Assembly: GCA_026397715.1 (NCBI GenBank)
Contig: JAPLUN010000660.1
Span: 1-33,819 of the forward strand
DNA length: 33,819 bases
Origin: Verrucomicrobiota bacterium
Lineage (GTDB): Bacteria > Verrucomicrobiota > Verrucomicrobiia > Verrucomicrobiales > Verrucomicrobiaceae
Direction of reading: 5' to 3'
Under the pieces are notes generated by a model. The model did no database searches and was not told where the DNA came from. It saw nothing but the letters and a program-made list of their open reading frames with translations. Shown here one piece after another: positions 21,532-29,882 of the stretch. Both the position numbers and the translations under genes were made by a program. Within the stretch, counting starts at the first letter, position 1. Each line of letters begins with the position of its first letter.

Positions 21532-24101
21532 CAGCGGGTTTGGAAAAGCGGGCTGAGGACGATCTCATGCAGCAGGGTACGAATGCCGCCGCCCTGCTTT
21601 TCGGTGCGGGCCACGATGTTGTTCAACGCAGCACGATCACTGAAGGCAATATCTCGGCCGGTGGCGTAGATGACGAGTTGCTGGGCGAGGTTGCTCAGGA
21701 GCTGGTGCTTGTCGGCAGCGAGCATGGTTTTAAAATCAGCGATGCCGCCGAACTTGCGCTCGTCAGCGAACTGACCGCTCGCATCCACTTTGGGACCGAG
21801 CTTGAAGCTGATGCCGATCTTGGGGTCAATGCTGCCGCGTGGTGCGGGATCGCCTTTCTCATGGAGCGAGCGATAGCGGTCGCGGAAACCGCCGATGACA
21901 TCGAAGGACTCCATCGCGAATCCCGGCGGATCGATCTTCGCATGGCAGGAAGCGCAGGTCGCGTCGGCGCGGTGTTTGTCGAGCAGTTCGCGGATGGTGG
22001 TGGCGCCCTGCACGTCCGGCTCCACGGCGGGAACATTCGGCGGCGGAGGCTCAGGTGGTTTGCCCAGCAGCCGGGCCATCACAAACGCGCCCCGGACTAC
22101 TGGAGAGGTGGTGGTACCATTCGCCGTGACCTTCAGAACCGCCGCCTGCGTGAGGAAACCACCGCGCGCACAATCCTTCGGCAGTGCCACGCGGCGAATC
22201 TTCGGACCGCTCACGCCGGAGATGCCGTAATGCACCGCGAGTTTCTCATTGAGCATGGCAAAGTCTGACTGCACCAGAGAACCGGCATCCAGATTTTGTT
22301 CGATGAGCTCACGGAAGTAGGCGCGTGTTTCAGCGACCATGCTGTCCTGCAAATACGGGCTGAACTCGGGGTAGAGTTTTTTGTCGGGATCATTGGCACC
22401 GATGGCGCGCAGCTTGAGCCACTGGCCGAGGAAGTCGTCGATGAAGCGCTGGGATTTGGGATCATTGAGCAGGCGCTCGACCTGGTTATTAAAATCTCGC
22501 GGGTGCTGCAGCAGTTCGGCATCTGGCGCGGAGTTCCAGAGGAAGTAGGAGAGGCGCGCGGCGAGCGCCTGATCATCGAGTTTATTTGCGGGCTCGATGT
22601 GGTAGAGAAAATCCGGTGAGCAGAGTGCCGCGCGGTACACCCAGCGCATCGCGGTTTCAAAGCAGTCACCGGCTTTGAGGCGCGCATCCACCTGAGCGAG
22701 GTATTGCTGGCGCACCTCATCGCCGACAGGACGGCGGAAGGCTTTGGGCAAAAACTGGGCGAGCAGGTGGTCGGCTGCGACGAGGGGTTCTGCGGGCTCC
22801 ACGGTCCAGATGCCCTTCTCCGGCTCCGGTTTGTTCTTGGTGCCGATGACTTCCTGCTTGAGCAGTTTGCGCTCCGGAGGACGTGAGCCTTTAAATTCTG
22901 TGAGCGGCAGATCACCGAACAGCAGTGTGTGGCTGCGCGGTGGCCACACGTCATGCAGCGGGCCTTCGATCTCCACCCAGTCATTCGCAATGCAGGGCCC
23001 GGTGAAGCCCATGGTGCGGTCTTTCTGACCCCAGGTGCCCACGCGATACAGCACGACGGGTGCGAGCGAGGCGACATTGAAGCCGAGCGTCTCTTTGAAA
23101 TTCAGCCACACGTCCAGGTTATGAACCTTCGATTCCAAGGATGGTGCATCGTAATAACCCAGCACGTAGCTCGGATGCTGGCCGCCACGGCCGTTGTCAT
23201 TGAACTGCACCACGGAAAGCCGTGCGGCCTCGGTGCCGCGTGAAGGCAGAATTTTGCCCTGGTCCCACTGGAAGCTATAGAACGAAGCGCGCACGCGATA
23301 GCGGCCGGGATAAAGCGCGGCGAAGTGGCGGAAGTAGGCGTTCCAGGATTCGTCCTCATGCCGGAAGACCCCCACGCTGCTCATGCGGTCAAAGATGCCA
23401 AGCTGCTCATGCGCGCCCTGGTTCACGTGGCCGTACTCACCCGCAGGCGGAAAGACGGGATCGATTTTCTTGTCGCGCAGCAAGATGGCATCGCCCTGCA
23501 TGAGCATGATGTCGGGCTCGTAATTGCGCGCGAGCGAGAGGCGCACGATCTCCGATGCGGGAGCGGTGGGCCGCGTGGCGATGGCCATGTCCAGCGTCTT
23601 GTCCGCCGCCTCGATGTAGCGCGCCAGATTCACATGTGAGATGTCGAGGGCGTCGCTGTTGTTGTCGAAGCCATGCGCGGAACCATCCGCAGGTAGTCCC
23701 GCCTGCAAGGCAATGCCGGGCAGATCGAATAGATCGCGCACGGTGTTTTCGTACTCGCTACGCGTGAGGCGTCGCACGCCGGTGCGGCCTGCGGTGTCGA
23801 GTTGCTCGGCCTTGATGAGTGTCGTCTTCAGCCAGCCGGTCACGGCGCTGACATCCGCTGCTGGCGGACGCGTCTTTTTCTTCGGCGGCATCTCGCCGGA
23901 CTCGATGAGGTCATGGATCTTCACCCACTTGGCGAAGTTCTCGGCATCACTGAAGTTCTGCTTTAGGACGCTGAGGTCGAGATTGCCTTTGTGGGTGTCT
24001 GTGTCGTGGCAGTCGATGCAATGCGTGTCGAAAAAGGCGGCGGTAGGTTCGGCGGCCTGCAGGCCGCAGGCGAGCAGCGCGAGTGCGAGGAGCTTCATCA
24101 T
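21531..24101 (-). CDS. DUF1592/DUF1588/DUF1585 Planctomycete-type cytochrome protein
   Basis: An 856-residue secreted protein typical of PVC bacteria. Signal peptide MMKLLALALLACGLQA is followed by a PSCyt1-type heme site, CIDCH at 28-32 (HCIDCHDTDTHKGNLDLS). RRLTRSEYENTVRDLFDLPG at about 110-130 is DUF1587. A large middle section holds DUF1595- and DUF1592-like regions (FRRPVGDEVRQQYL, ARLSYFLWNSAPDAELL, FIDDFLGQWLKLRAIG). DUF1588 follows (GGFLTQAAVLKVTANGTTTSPVVRG). A second CASCH site is at 716-720 (CASCHAKIDPPGFAMESFD), and DUF1585 ends the protein. A covalent c-type heme is expected at one or both CxxCH sites. The physiological role of this family is unknown; oxidative attack on extracellular polymers is often suggested. 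It is coupled to DUF1552 (ATGA) and to the HMA-like gene (TGATG). Confidence 0.93.
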   Translation of the reverse strand: MMKLLALALLACGLQAAEPTAAFFDTHCIDCHDTDTHKGNLDLSVLKQNFSDAENFAKWVKIHDLIESGEMPPKKKTRPPAADVSAVTGWLKTTLIKAEQLDTAGRTGVRRLTRSEYENTVRDLFDLPGIALQAGLPADGSAHGFDNNSDALDISHVNLARYIEAADKTLDMAIATRPTAPASEIVRLSLARNYEPDIMLMQGDAILLRDKKIDPVFPPAGEYGHVNQGAHEQLGIFDRMSSVGVFRHEDESWNAYFRHFAALYPGRYRVRASFYSFQWDQGKILPSRGTEAARLSVVQFNDNGRGGQHPSYVLGYYDAPSLESKVHNLDVWLNFKETLGFNVASLAPVVLYRVGTWGQKDRTMGFTGPCIANDWVEIEGPLHDVWPPRSHTLLFGDLPLTEFKGSRPPERKLLKQEVIGTKNKPEPEKGIWTVEPAEPLVAADHLLAQFLPKAFRRPVGDEVRQQYLAQVDARLKAGDCFETAMRWVYRAALCSPDFLYHIEPANKLDDQALAARLSYFLWNSAPDAELLQHPRDFNNQVERLLNDPKSQRFIDDFLGQWLKLRAIGANDPDKKLYPEFSPYLQDSMVAETRAYFRELIEQNLDAGSLVQSDFAMLNEKLAVHYGISGVSGPKIRRVALPKDCARGGFLTQAAVLKVTANGTTTSPVVRGAFVMARLLGKPPEPPPPNVPAVEPDVQGATTIRELLDKHRADATCASCHAKIDPPGFAMESFDVIGGFRDRYRSLHEKGDPAPRGSIDPKIGISFKLGPKVDASGQFADERKFGGIADFKTMLAADKHQLLSNLAQQLVIYATGRDIAFSDRAALNNIVARTEKQGGGIRTLLHEIVLSPLFQTR

Positions 24102-25342
24102 GCCAGCTCCAGTCCCTTCATGGTGCCCTTGGCGGTTGAGAATTCATCCGTCTCGATGCCAAGACGATGCAGCATGGAGAGGTAGAGATTGCTCAGCGGG
24201 TAGTTGTTCTGCGTGTCGAAGGCCAAATGCTGACCATGCTTGAAGCCGCCACCGGCCAGCAGCACGGGCAGGTTCACATTGCTGTGCGAGTTCGCGCTGC
24301 CCATCGGGGTGCCGTAGAGCACTTGCGTGCGGTCCAGCAGAGTCTCGCCTTCCTCCTTCGTGCCGTCGAGCGCGGTGAGGAAGCCATTCAGCGCGCTGAA
24401 CTGGGCCTCTTCCTTCGCACGCAGCTCCGCCACGGCCTCGGGGCGGTTGCCGTGGTGGGTGATGTTGTGAATGACGCCGGTGTCCACAAACAACGTGATG
24501 ATGCGCGTGGAGTCGGTCTCCAGCGCGAGCTTCATCACGTCAAACATGAGCTTCGTCTTCGCCACAAACTCGCGCGCATCGTCGATGTCTGCCGGTGCGG
24601 CGGTCTTGATCACGGGCTTGGGCTTGTATTCCCACTCTTCGGCGGCGTGCAGGCGTTTCTCCAGTTCACGCACGGAGGTGAAGTACTCATCCATGCGCTG
24701 CTTGTCCGCATGGGTGAGCGTTTGATTGAGGCGTTTGGACTGCCCGCCCACGAAGTCGAGCATGCTGCGGCCCTGGCGGAGGGCCTCCACATTGGCCTCC
24801 ACTTCATTGGCCTTGCCTTGCACGAAGAGTTTTTGGAAGAGCTTGCTCGGACTTTTCTCGGCGGGGATCGGTGCGCCGCTGCGCGTGTAGCTGAGTGTCG
24901 GCGAACCATCGCTGACCATCGCGAGCGAGAGCGAAGGATGCCGCGTGGCCACGCCCACATGCTCGGCGGCCAATTGATCCAGCGAGACCCAGTTGCGGAA
25001 TCCGCCGCGATCAGGATGCGGCGTGCCGGTGAGAAAGCATTTCTCCGCCGCATGTCCGCCGGTGACACCGGGCAGGCTCACGCCGGAGAAGACCGTCATT
25101 TTCTCGCGATGTTGTGCCAGCTTTTGCAGATAGGGCGGCAGCGCATAATCACGCCCGCCTTTCTCCGGGAAGAAAAACTGCGGCATGATCCCCATGTTCG
25201 TTTCAATGGCGACCATGCGCCTCGGCACGGTGGCCGTCTGGCCTGCGCGCAGCATCGATTCGAGAAACGGCAGCGCGAGCGTGATGCCCGTGCCACGCAG
25301 CAGCGTGCGGCGCGAGATGGGGCTGTGCAGATTGAGATTCAT
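24098..25342 (-). CDS. DUF1552 protein, Tat-exported
   Basis: A 414-residue protein of the DUF1552 family, the usual partner of DUF1592 proteins in PVC genomes. The N-terminus SRRTLLRGTGITLALPFLESM is a twin-arginine signal, so the protein is folded before export. MVAIETNMGIMPQFFFPEKGG and VFSGVSLPGVTGGHAAEKCFLTG are family signatures. The C-terminus TQNNYPLSNLYLSMLHRLGIETDEF is also diagnostic. The fold may be related to sulfatase or alkaline-phosphatase-like proteins, as for DUF1501, but the activity is unknown. It starts 31 bp after the SMP-30 gene and overlaps the DUF1592 gene by 4 bp. Confidence 0.92.
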   Translation of the reverse strand: MNLNLHSPISRRTLLRGTGITLALPFLESMLRAGQTATVPRRMVAIETNMGIMPQFFFPEKGGRDYALPPYLQKLAQHREKMTVFSGVSLPGVTGGHAAEKCFLTGTPHPDRGGFRNWVSLDQLAAEHVGVATRHPSLSLAMVSDGSPTLSYTRSGAPIPAEKSPSKLFQKLFVQGKANEVEANVEALRQGRSMLDFVGGQSKRLNQTLTHADKQRMDEYFTSVRELEKRLHAAEEWEYKPKPVIKTAAPADIDDAREFVAKTKLMFDVMKLALETDSTRIITLFVDTGVIHNITHHGNRPEAVAELRAKEEAQFSALNGFLTALDGTKEEGETLLDRTQVLYGTPMGSANSHSNVNLPVLLAGGGFKHGQHLAFDTQNNYPLSNLYLSMLHRLGIETDEFSTAKGTMKGLELA

Positions 25343-25372
25343 GAAACAGGGTAAGTCCGAATGAGGCGCAGT

Positions 25373-26527
25373 TCAACGCAACGGCACGCTCCACAGATGA
25401 CTGCCTGAGGTGATGAAGAGTGTCTTGCCATCCTTGCCGCCAAAGGCGCAGTTGCAGCACTCATCCGGATCCACAGGGATGAAGTCGAGTAGGCGGCCGG
25501 ATGGAGAGAGGATGTAGCAGCCCGCCTTGAAGCTCGTGTTTTCGAACTCAGTGGCCTTGTTGGTGCCAGCGGCCACGTAGATGCGGCCTGCGGCGTCCAT
25601 TTTCAAGCCATCGGGACCGCGACCGTCTTTCCAGTCGAAGATGACTTTGCGTGAGCCGGGTTTGACCTCACCATTTTGGTCGAGCGAGTAGCGCAGTATC
25701 TTCCGCGAGCCGCCGTGGTTGTTGTTATTGTTGTCGGCGATGTAGAGGTAGCGGTCATCCGGTGAGATGAGGATGCCATTGGGGCGTTCGGCACCGCCGG
25801 TCAGAACTCGAGTGATGCTTTGAATTTCATACGCAAAGCCACAAAGACCTGGAGGCAAGCCGCATTGGTTGATGCGATACACGCCTTCAACCAAAGGATG
25901 GAATGGTTTCATGGCATTGCCTTTCGTTAACAGATCATCGATTGAGCTGATATTGGAATTCTTTTTACTCAAACGCTTACTCTCATCGTTTTGAAAACGA
26001 TTCCAGTCGGCGACGATCTGGGGTTGCATCATCAACGGGCCGGGAAGGCTTAAAATACCGGGCCCGAGGATTTTGTCTGTTATCTCCATACCCTCCCGCG
26101 AACCATACCTCGGGTCGGTGAAATAAATCCGCCCCTTTGAATCCATGCAGAGGTCGTTGGGCGAATTGAAGCGCTTCCCTTCAAACCGGTCCGCCATCAC
26201 CGTGATGCTGCCATCTTTCTCTGTGCGTGTGACGCGGCGCAAACCCGACTCGCAGGCCACAAGGCGGCCTTCTCGGTCAAAGAGCAGGCCATTGGAGGCG
26301 TTGTGGCGGAAGACGGTGGTTTTGCCGTCCGGTCCCATGCGGTTGATGTGCTTGCCATCGGTGAAATAGAGCGAGCCGTCTTTCCATGCGGGGCCTTCCG
26401 TCGCGCCAATGGCTCCGTGGTCCGTGGGTTTTGCACCGGTGACGACCGGTGAGCGCTGCGACGAGCAGGAGGCCAGGAGGAGTGCCAGGGCGAGGGTGGA
26501 AAGTGTTCGGAGGGACATGCGGTGCAT
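25373..26527 (-). CDS. SMP-30/gluconolactonase-like lipoprotein with an unusual insert
   Basis: A 384-residue beta-propeller lipoprotein. From the ATG at 26527, the signal MSLRTLSTLALALLLASC ends in a lipobox with Cys21. Propeller features are EGPAWKDGSLYFTD, NASNGLLFDREGRLVACE (metal Asn/Glu), FNSPNDLCMDSKGRIYFTDPRYG and ERPNGILISPDDRYLYIADN, with GPDGLKMDAAGRIYVA. These place it with SMP-30/LRE gluconolactonases, which use a divalent metal to open sugar lactones. Between residues about 150 and 239 the propeller is interrupted by a Lys/Asn/Ser-rich stretch (NDESKRLSKKNSNISSIDDL) encoded by AT-rich DNA. Most relatives pass from 'TDPRYG' to 'GVYRI' within about 10-15 residues. It is the first gene of the DUF1552/DUF1592 operon and diverges from the GHL10 gene. 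Confidence 0.85.
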   Translation of the reverse strand: MHRMSLRTLSTLALALLLASCSSQRSPVVTGAKPTDHGAIGATEGPAWKDGSLYFTDGKHINRMGPDGKTTVFRHNASNGLLFDREGRLVACESGLRRVTRTEKDGSITVMADRFEGKRFNSPNDLCMDSKGRIYFTDPRYGSREGMEITDKILGPGILSLPGPLMMQPQIVADWNRFQNDESKRLSKKNSNISSIDDLLTKGNAMKPFHPLVEGVYRINQCGLPPGLCGFAYEIQSITRVLTGGAERPNGILISPDDRYLYIADNNNNNHGGSRKILRYSLDQNGEVKPGSRKVIFDWKDGRGPDGLKMDAAGRIYVAAGTNKATEFENTSFKAGCYILSPSGRLLDFIPVDPDECCNCAFGGKDGKTLFITSGSHLWSVPLR

Positions 26528-26592
26528 CAATACGGCGCACTTTGGAAAAATTCAGCGACACATCCATCACGCAGCGTTTTCTTGAAGGCCCC

Positions 26593-28071
26593 ATGCTTTT
26601 GAAATTTCTGCTCCCGATCCCCCTGCTGCTCACCGTCACGCTGCATGCCCAGACCAGTGTGCCGCTGCCGGCGCGTGAGTTGCGCGGCTCATGGATCGCG
26701 ACGGTGCATTGCATCAACTGGCCCAGCGAGCCGGGGCTGCCGGTGGCGAAGCAGAAGGAGCAGTTGAAGACGCTCATCGACTCGGCGGCGGACGTGGGAC
26801 TGAACGCTCTCATCTTCCAGGTGCGTCCGGCGGGCGATGCCATGTATCCCTCGCAGATCGAACCCTGGTCGCCTTTCCTCACGGGGCAGATGGGCGTGGC
26901 ACCCTCGCCCTTGTGGGACCCGCTGGAGTTTGCGGTGAAGGAAGCGCACAAGCACGGCATGGAGTTGCATGCGTGGTTCAATCCCTTTCGTGCCTTGGCC
27001 GGTGAGAAGCGGGTCCCCAGCGCGGGTCACATCGTGCGCAAGCATCCCGAGTGGACGATGAAATACGGCCCGGACACTTGGATGGACCCCGGCATCCCCG
27101 AGGTGCGCGCTCAGGCCATCGCGGTCATCATGGACGTCACGCGCCGCTACGATTTGGATGGCATTCACATCGACGATTACTTTTATCCGTATCCGCTCAC
27201 AGATTCGGCCAAGAAGAAGATCGAGTTTCCCGACAGCGAAACGTTTGCGCGGTACAAAGCGACCGGCGGCACGCTGGAACTCACGGCATGGCGGCGGCAG
27301 AATGTCGATGAGACGGTGCGCCTCATCTACGAGGGCATCAAGGCGGAGAAGCGCTACGTGAAGTTTGGCATCAGCCCCTTCGGTTTGTGGAGGCCGAATT
27401 TTCCTGAAGGCACCGGCGGCGGGTTGGATCCCTTTGAAGATCTCGGCGCGGATTCACGCAAATGGCTGCAGCAGGGCTGGGTGGATTACCTCACGCCGCA
27501 GCTCTACTGGACCATTGACCGGCCCAAGCTCGGCTTCATCACCTACTACGACTGGTGGCTGGAGCAAAACACGCAGGGCCGCCACATCTGGCCCGGCATG
27601 AACTCTTCCAAGGTCGGCGATGACCGCAATGCCGGCGAGATCCTGCACCAGATGAGCGTGCTGCGTGAGCGCGGCCTGAAAATGACCCCCGGCCACTTCC
27701 ACTGGAATTTTGGCTCCCTGCACAAGGACCTCGGCAAACTCGGCACCTACACCAAGCAGCGCGCCTATACCACGCATGCCATCCCGCCTGCATCGCCATG
27801 GCTCAGCCAGTCGCAGCTGCCGGCACCCGTTGTCGGTAAAACCGTCCCTGGTGGCAAGCTCACCGTTGACTGGCAGCACAGCGACACACGCTGGAATAGC
27901 GCGACACGCTGGTGGGTGATGCAGGCGCAGATCAATGGCAAATGGATCACCTGGGAAACCTATTTCAAAGACCAGCTCAGCGCCCCATGGCCGGACAATG
28001 CCACCGCCGTGGCGATTCGTGCCGGCGGCCTTGGTTGGGAAGTGGGCGAGGCGGGAGTTGTGGTGAAGTGA
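26593..28071 (+). CDS. GHL10 (glycosyl hydrolase-like 10) secreted protein
   Basis: A 492-residue secreted TIM-barrel protein. From the ATG at 26593, MLLKFLLPIPLLLTVTLHAQ is the signal peptide; the frame is open farther upstream without a better start. ELRGSWIATVHCINWP at the mature N-terminus, NALIFQVRPAGDAMYPS, ELHAWFNPFRAL and DVTRRYDLDGIHIDDYFYPYP are the conserved segments of the PF02638 'GHL10/DUF187' family. The last carries candidate catalytic Asp residues. WVDYLTPQLYWTI is also typical. The last 90 residues look like a fibronectin-type add-on. The family is linked to glycan hydrolysis, but defined substrates are few. It is divergent from the SMP-30 gene with a 65-bp gap. Confidence 0.9.
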   Translation: MLLKFLLPIPLLLTVTLHAQTSVPLPARELRGSWIATVHCINWPSEPGLPVAKQKEQLKTLIDSAADVGLNALIFQVRPAGDAMYPSQIEPWSPFLTGQMGVAPSPLWDPLEFAVKEAHKHGMELHAWFNPFRALAGEKRVPSAGHIVRKHPEWTMKYGPDTWMDPGIPEVRAQAIAVIMDVTRRYDLDGIHIDDYFYPYPLTDSAKKKIEFPDSETFARYKATGGTLELTAWRRQNVDETVRLIYEGIKAEKRYVKFGISPFGLWRPNFPEGTGGGLDPFEDLGADSRKWLQQGWVDYLTPQLYWTIDRPKLGFITYYDWWLEQNTQGRHIWPGMNSSKVGDDRNAGEILHQMSVLRERGLKMTPGHFHWNFGSLHKDLGKLGTYTKQRAYTTHAIPPASPWLSQSQLPAPVVGKTVPGGKLTVDWQHSDTRWNSATRWWVMQAQINGKWITWETYFKDQLSAPWPDNATAVAIRAGGLGWEVGEAGVVVK

Positions 28072-28113
28072 TGGGGCGCATCTGCCTGTGTTTGAAATAA
28101 ACCGGCATGTGTT

Positions 28114-28194
28114 ATGGGAAATACTGCTCCAAGTGAGATGTCTAAAAAGAAGTCCAATATTGAACGATTACTCAATATGAAAGTGTCGGAATGA
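28114..28194 (+). CDS. Possible small ORF or leader peptide, 26 residues
   Basis: The AT-rich gap before the PAS gene contains ATG at 28114 and TGA at 28192, encoding MGNTAPSEMSKKKSNIERLL and six more residues (NMKVSE). The sequence is Lys-rich and helix-like and could be a small protein, a leader peptide or chance. There is no clear ribosome-binding site. Confidence 0.2.
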   Translation: MGNTAPSEMSKKKSNIERLLNMKVSE

Positions 28195-28215
28195 GGATCG
28201 ACAAAGCTACCCTGA

Positions 28216-28806
28216 ATGGACTTGAAACCTGCAGCCCCCGCCCAACTTGCTCTGAGAGCGGTCAACCAGATTTCTGCCATGGTGGCCTACTGGGATTCAG
28301 AGCAGAGGTGCCTGTTTTCCAATGAAGCCTATCGGGAGTGGTTTGGCAAAAGTCCGGCGGAAATGCTGGGCATGTGCCTGCAGGATCTTCTGGGTCCACT
28401 GTATGCAATGAACCTTCCCCACATTCAGGGGGCGCTCCGCGGTGAGCCCCAGCAGTTTGAAAGGAACATACCCCTTCCTCAAGGCGGGGCCAAGGACAGC
28501 ATCGCCACCTACACACCGGATATCGAGGATGGAGTGGTGCGCGGATTCTGGGCTCATGTGGCGGATGTGACACCCCTGCGCATGCGCGAAGCCCAGCTCG
28601 AACGTGCCATCTCTGAAAGAGACGAGGCGCTGGCAGAAGTGAGCACCTTGCGCGGCCTGCTGCCGATCTGTGCCGCCTGTAAAAACATCCGCGATGGCAG
28701 TGGAGAGTGGCATGACCTGGAGGCCTATGTCTCGGCCCACACGGAGGTCAGCTTCACGCACTCCCTCTGCCCCTCATGCCTGCCCATCTACTTTCCTGAA
28801 GGCTGA
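28216..28806 (+). CDS. PAS-domain protein with CxxC...CxxC tail
   Basis: A 196-residue cytoplasmic sensor. Residues about 15-118 form a PAS domain (ISAMVAYWDSEQRCLFSNEAYREWFGKSPAEMLG ends with a typical PAS helix; ADVTPLRMREAQLERAI begins the signalling coiled coil). Residues 122-150 are the coiled coil. The tail LLPICAACKNIRDGSGEW ... SLCPSCLPIYFPE has Cys152, Cys155, Cys185 and Cys188. This tail is a known companion of PAS and response-regulator domains in many bacteria and may bind zinc. No kinase, cyclase or HTH output is attached, so it probably works through a partner. It starts at the ATG at 28216, 145 bp after the GHL10 gene. Confidence 0.85.
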   Translation: MDLKPAAPAQLALRAVNQISAMVAYWDSEQRCLFSNEAYREWFGKSPAEMLGMCLQDLLGPLYAMNLPHIQGALRGEPQQFERNIPLPQGGAKDSIATYTPDIEDGVVRGFWAHVADVTPLRMREAQLERAISERDEALAEVSTLRGLLPICAACKNIRDGSGEWHDLEAYVSAHTEVSFTHSLCPSCLPIYFPEG

Positions 28807-28906
28807 AGGTGCTGGCGTCCTTTGCGAACAAGGAGACTACAAAGCAGCTCCATTTCTGGAGCCACATGCGGGTTGTCATCCCGGGGACAGGCCGCATGTT
28901 ATTCCC

Positions 28907-29194
28907 ATGAGACCGAGGACATTCGAAATCCGTGGGCTGCCCGCCATGCTGCTGCTGGGAGTGGTTGCCGTCGTGGGTGCCGGGCTCATCGCCTTGGTTC
29001 TCATGGTCGGTGCTGCGGTGGCTGTGGCCGGGCTGGCCATTTCTGCAGTTGCGGCCTTGTACTACACCATCCGGCGCAAGCTTTCGTCCGGGACCAAACG
29101 CGATATCTGGCTGGAGCCCGCTCCTCCGGCCACGACGGCCTCGCTCGAAGTGCGGGACATCGAAGTGGAAGTATTGCCGGAGAAGGAACGGTGA
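28907..29194 (+). CDS. Small two-helix membrane protein
   Basis: A 95-residue protein from the ATG at 28907 (MRPRTFEIRGLPAML). The span LLLGVVAVVGAGLIALVLMVGAAVAVAGLAISAVAALYY is long enough for two membrane helices separated by a short turn. A basic stretch (IRRKLSSGTKR) and an acidic tail (EVRDIEVEVLPEKER) follow. I recognise no family. Similar small 'Gly/Ala/Val-rich helix plus charged tail' proteins are common in Verrucomicrobiota. It lies 100 bp after the PAS gene and 61 bp before a secreted protein gene, all on the same strand. Confidence 0.6.
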   Translation: MRPRTFEIRGLPAMLLLGVVAVVGAGLIALVLMVGAAVAVAGLAISAVAALYYTIRRKLSSGTKRDIWLEPAPPATTASLEVRDIEVEVLPEKER

Positions 29195-29255
29195 GCCTGA
29201 GGGTGGATGTTTGAGCTTGGTCAGACCCGCCAGCTCGTGATAAAACCCATCCATC

Positions 29256-29879
29256 ATGAAATCAGTGCACCTCGTTTTTACCCTTTTGATGCTGGCGGAG
29301 CTTTCTGGTTACGGCCAGCAGATTGAAATTTCTCCCAAGAGCCGACCGCATACGCAGGATGCCACCGTCGGTTATGAACCCACGAAGGTGGAGGAAGGTT
29401 TCGAAGCCAAGAATCCGGACCGAGGCACGGGCGGTAGTTTTGGCGCTGAGAAGGCTGGTTCATTGGCTGGGTACCAAGGCAAGCTCGTCTCATGGTTTGG
29501 CATCGTACGTGAACTGCCCTCGAAGGAAGGCGGCACCTATTTGATCGAGCACAAGTACTTCGACGGGCTGAATGATTTTCACATTCAGCTGGCATCGCTC
29601 TATGGTGCCGGAGATTTTCGAGCGTCGGCGGCGGATCCGAAAGGCGCAATCAAACGACTTTGTCTTGTGCGCATCATTGGAACTGTGACGGAGGAAAAAG
29701 AAGGTGTGCCCACCGTGAAGGCAGACTATGTGCGCGTGTGGAATCCGGGCGACTACACTTTCATGGACTATGGCATTGATGCCACCACGGAACGCTGGAA
29801 GAAGCTCCGGCAGAAAATGAAGCTGATTTATGATCCCACACCTGATGCTGCCTATTATGAAAAGCTTCTGGGCAAATAG
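29256..29879 (+). CDS. Secreted protein with OB-fold-like core, unknown function
   Basis: A 207-residue protein with signal peptide MKSVHLVFTLLMLAELSGYG. Residues about 75-165 show five short strands (GKLVSWFGIVRELP, GTYLIEHKYF, RLCLVRIIGTVTEEKEGVPTVKADYVRVW) with the spacing of an OB-fold, as in single-strand-DNA or oligosaccharide-binding domains. The end GDYTFMDYGIDATTERWKKLRQ is helical. No family is recognised, and the role is unknown. It starts at the ATG at 29256. Its stop is 3 bp from the convergent beta-lactamase-like gene. Confidence 0.68.
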   Translation: MKSVHLVFTLLMLAELSGYGQQIEISPKSRPHTQDATVGYEPTKVEEGFEAKNPDRGTGGSFGAEKAGSLAGYQGKLVSWFGIVRELPSKEGGTYLIEHKYFDGLNDFHIQLASLYGAGDFRASAADPKGAIKRLCLVRIIGTVTEEKEGVPTVKADYVRVWNPGDYTFMDYGIDATTERWKKLRQKMKLIYDPTPDAAYYEKLLGK

Positions 29880-29882
29880 CGC

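Noticed and set aside
24167..25354. Long open frame (395 codons) on the plus strand opposite DUF1552
   Set aside because: Mirror of the DUF1552 gene, His/Arg/Ala-rich, with no recognisable motif. DUF1552 itself is unmistakable.
27875..27915. Repeated SDTRWN / SATRWW in the GHL10 C-terminal part (GACACACGCTGG and GACACGCTGG)
   Set aside because: Short and imperfect; likely a strand motif of the fibronectin-type domain rather than a recent duplication.
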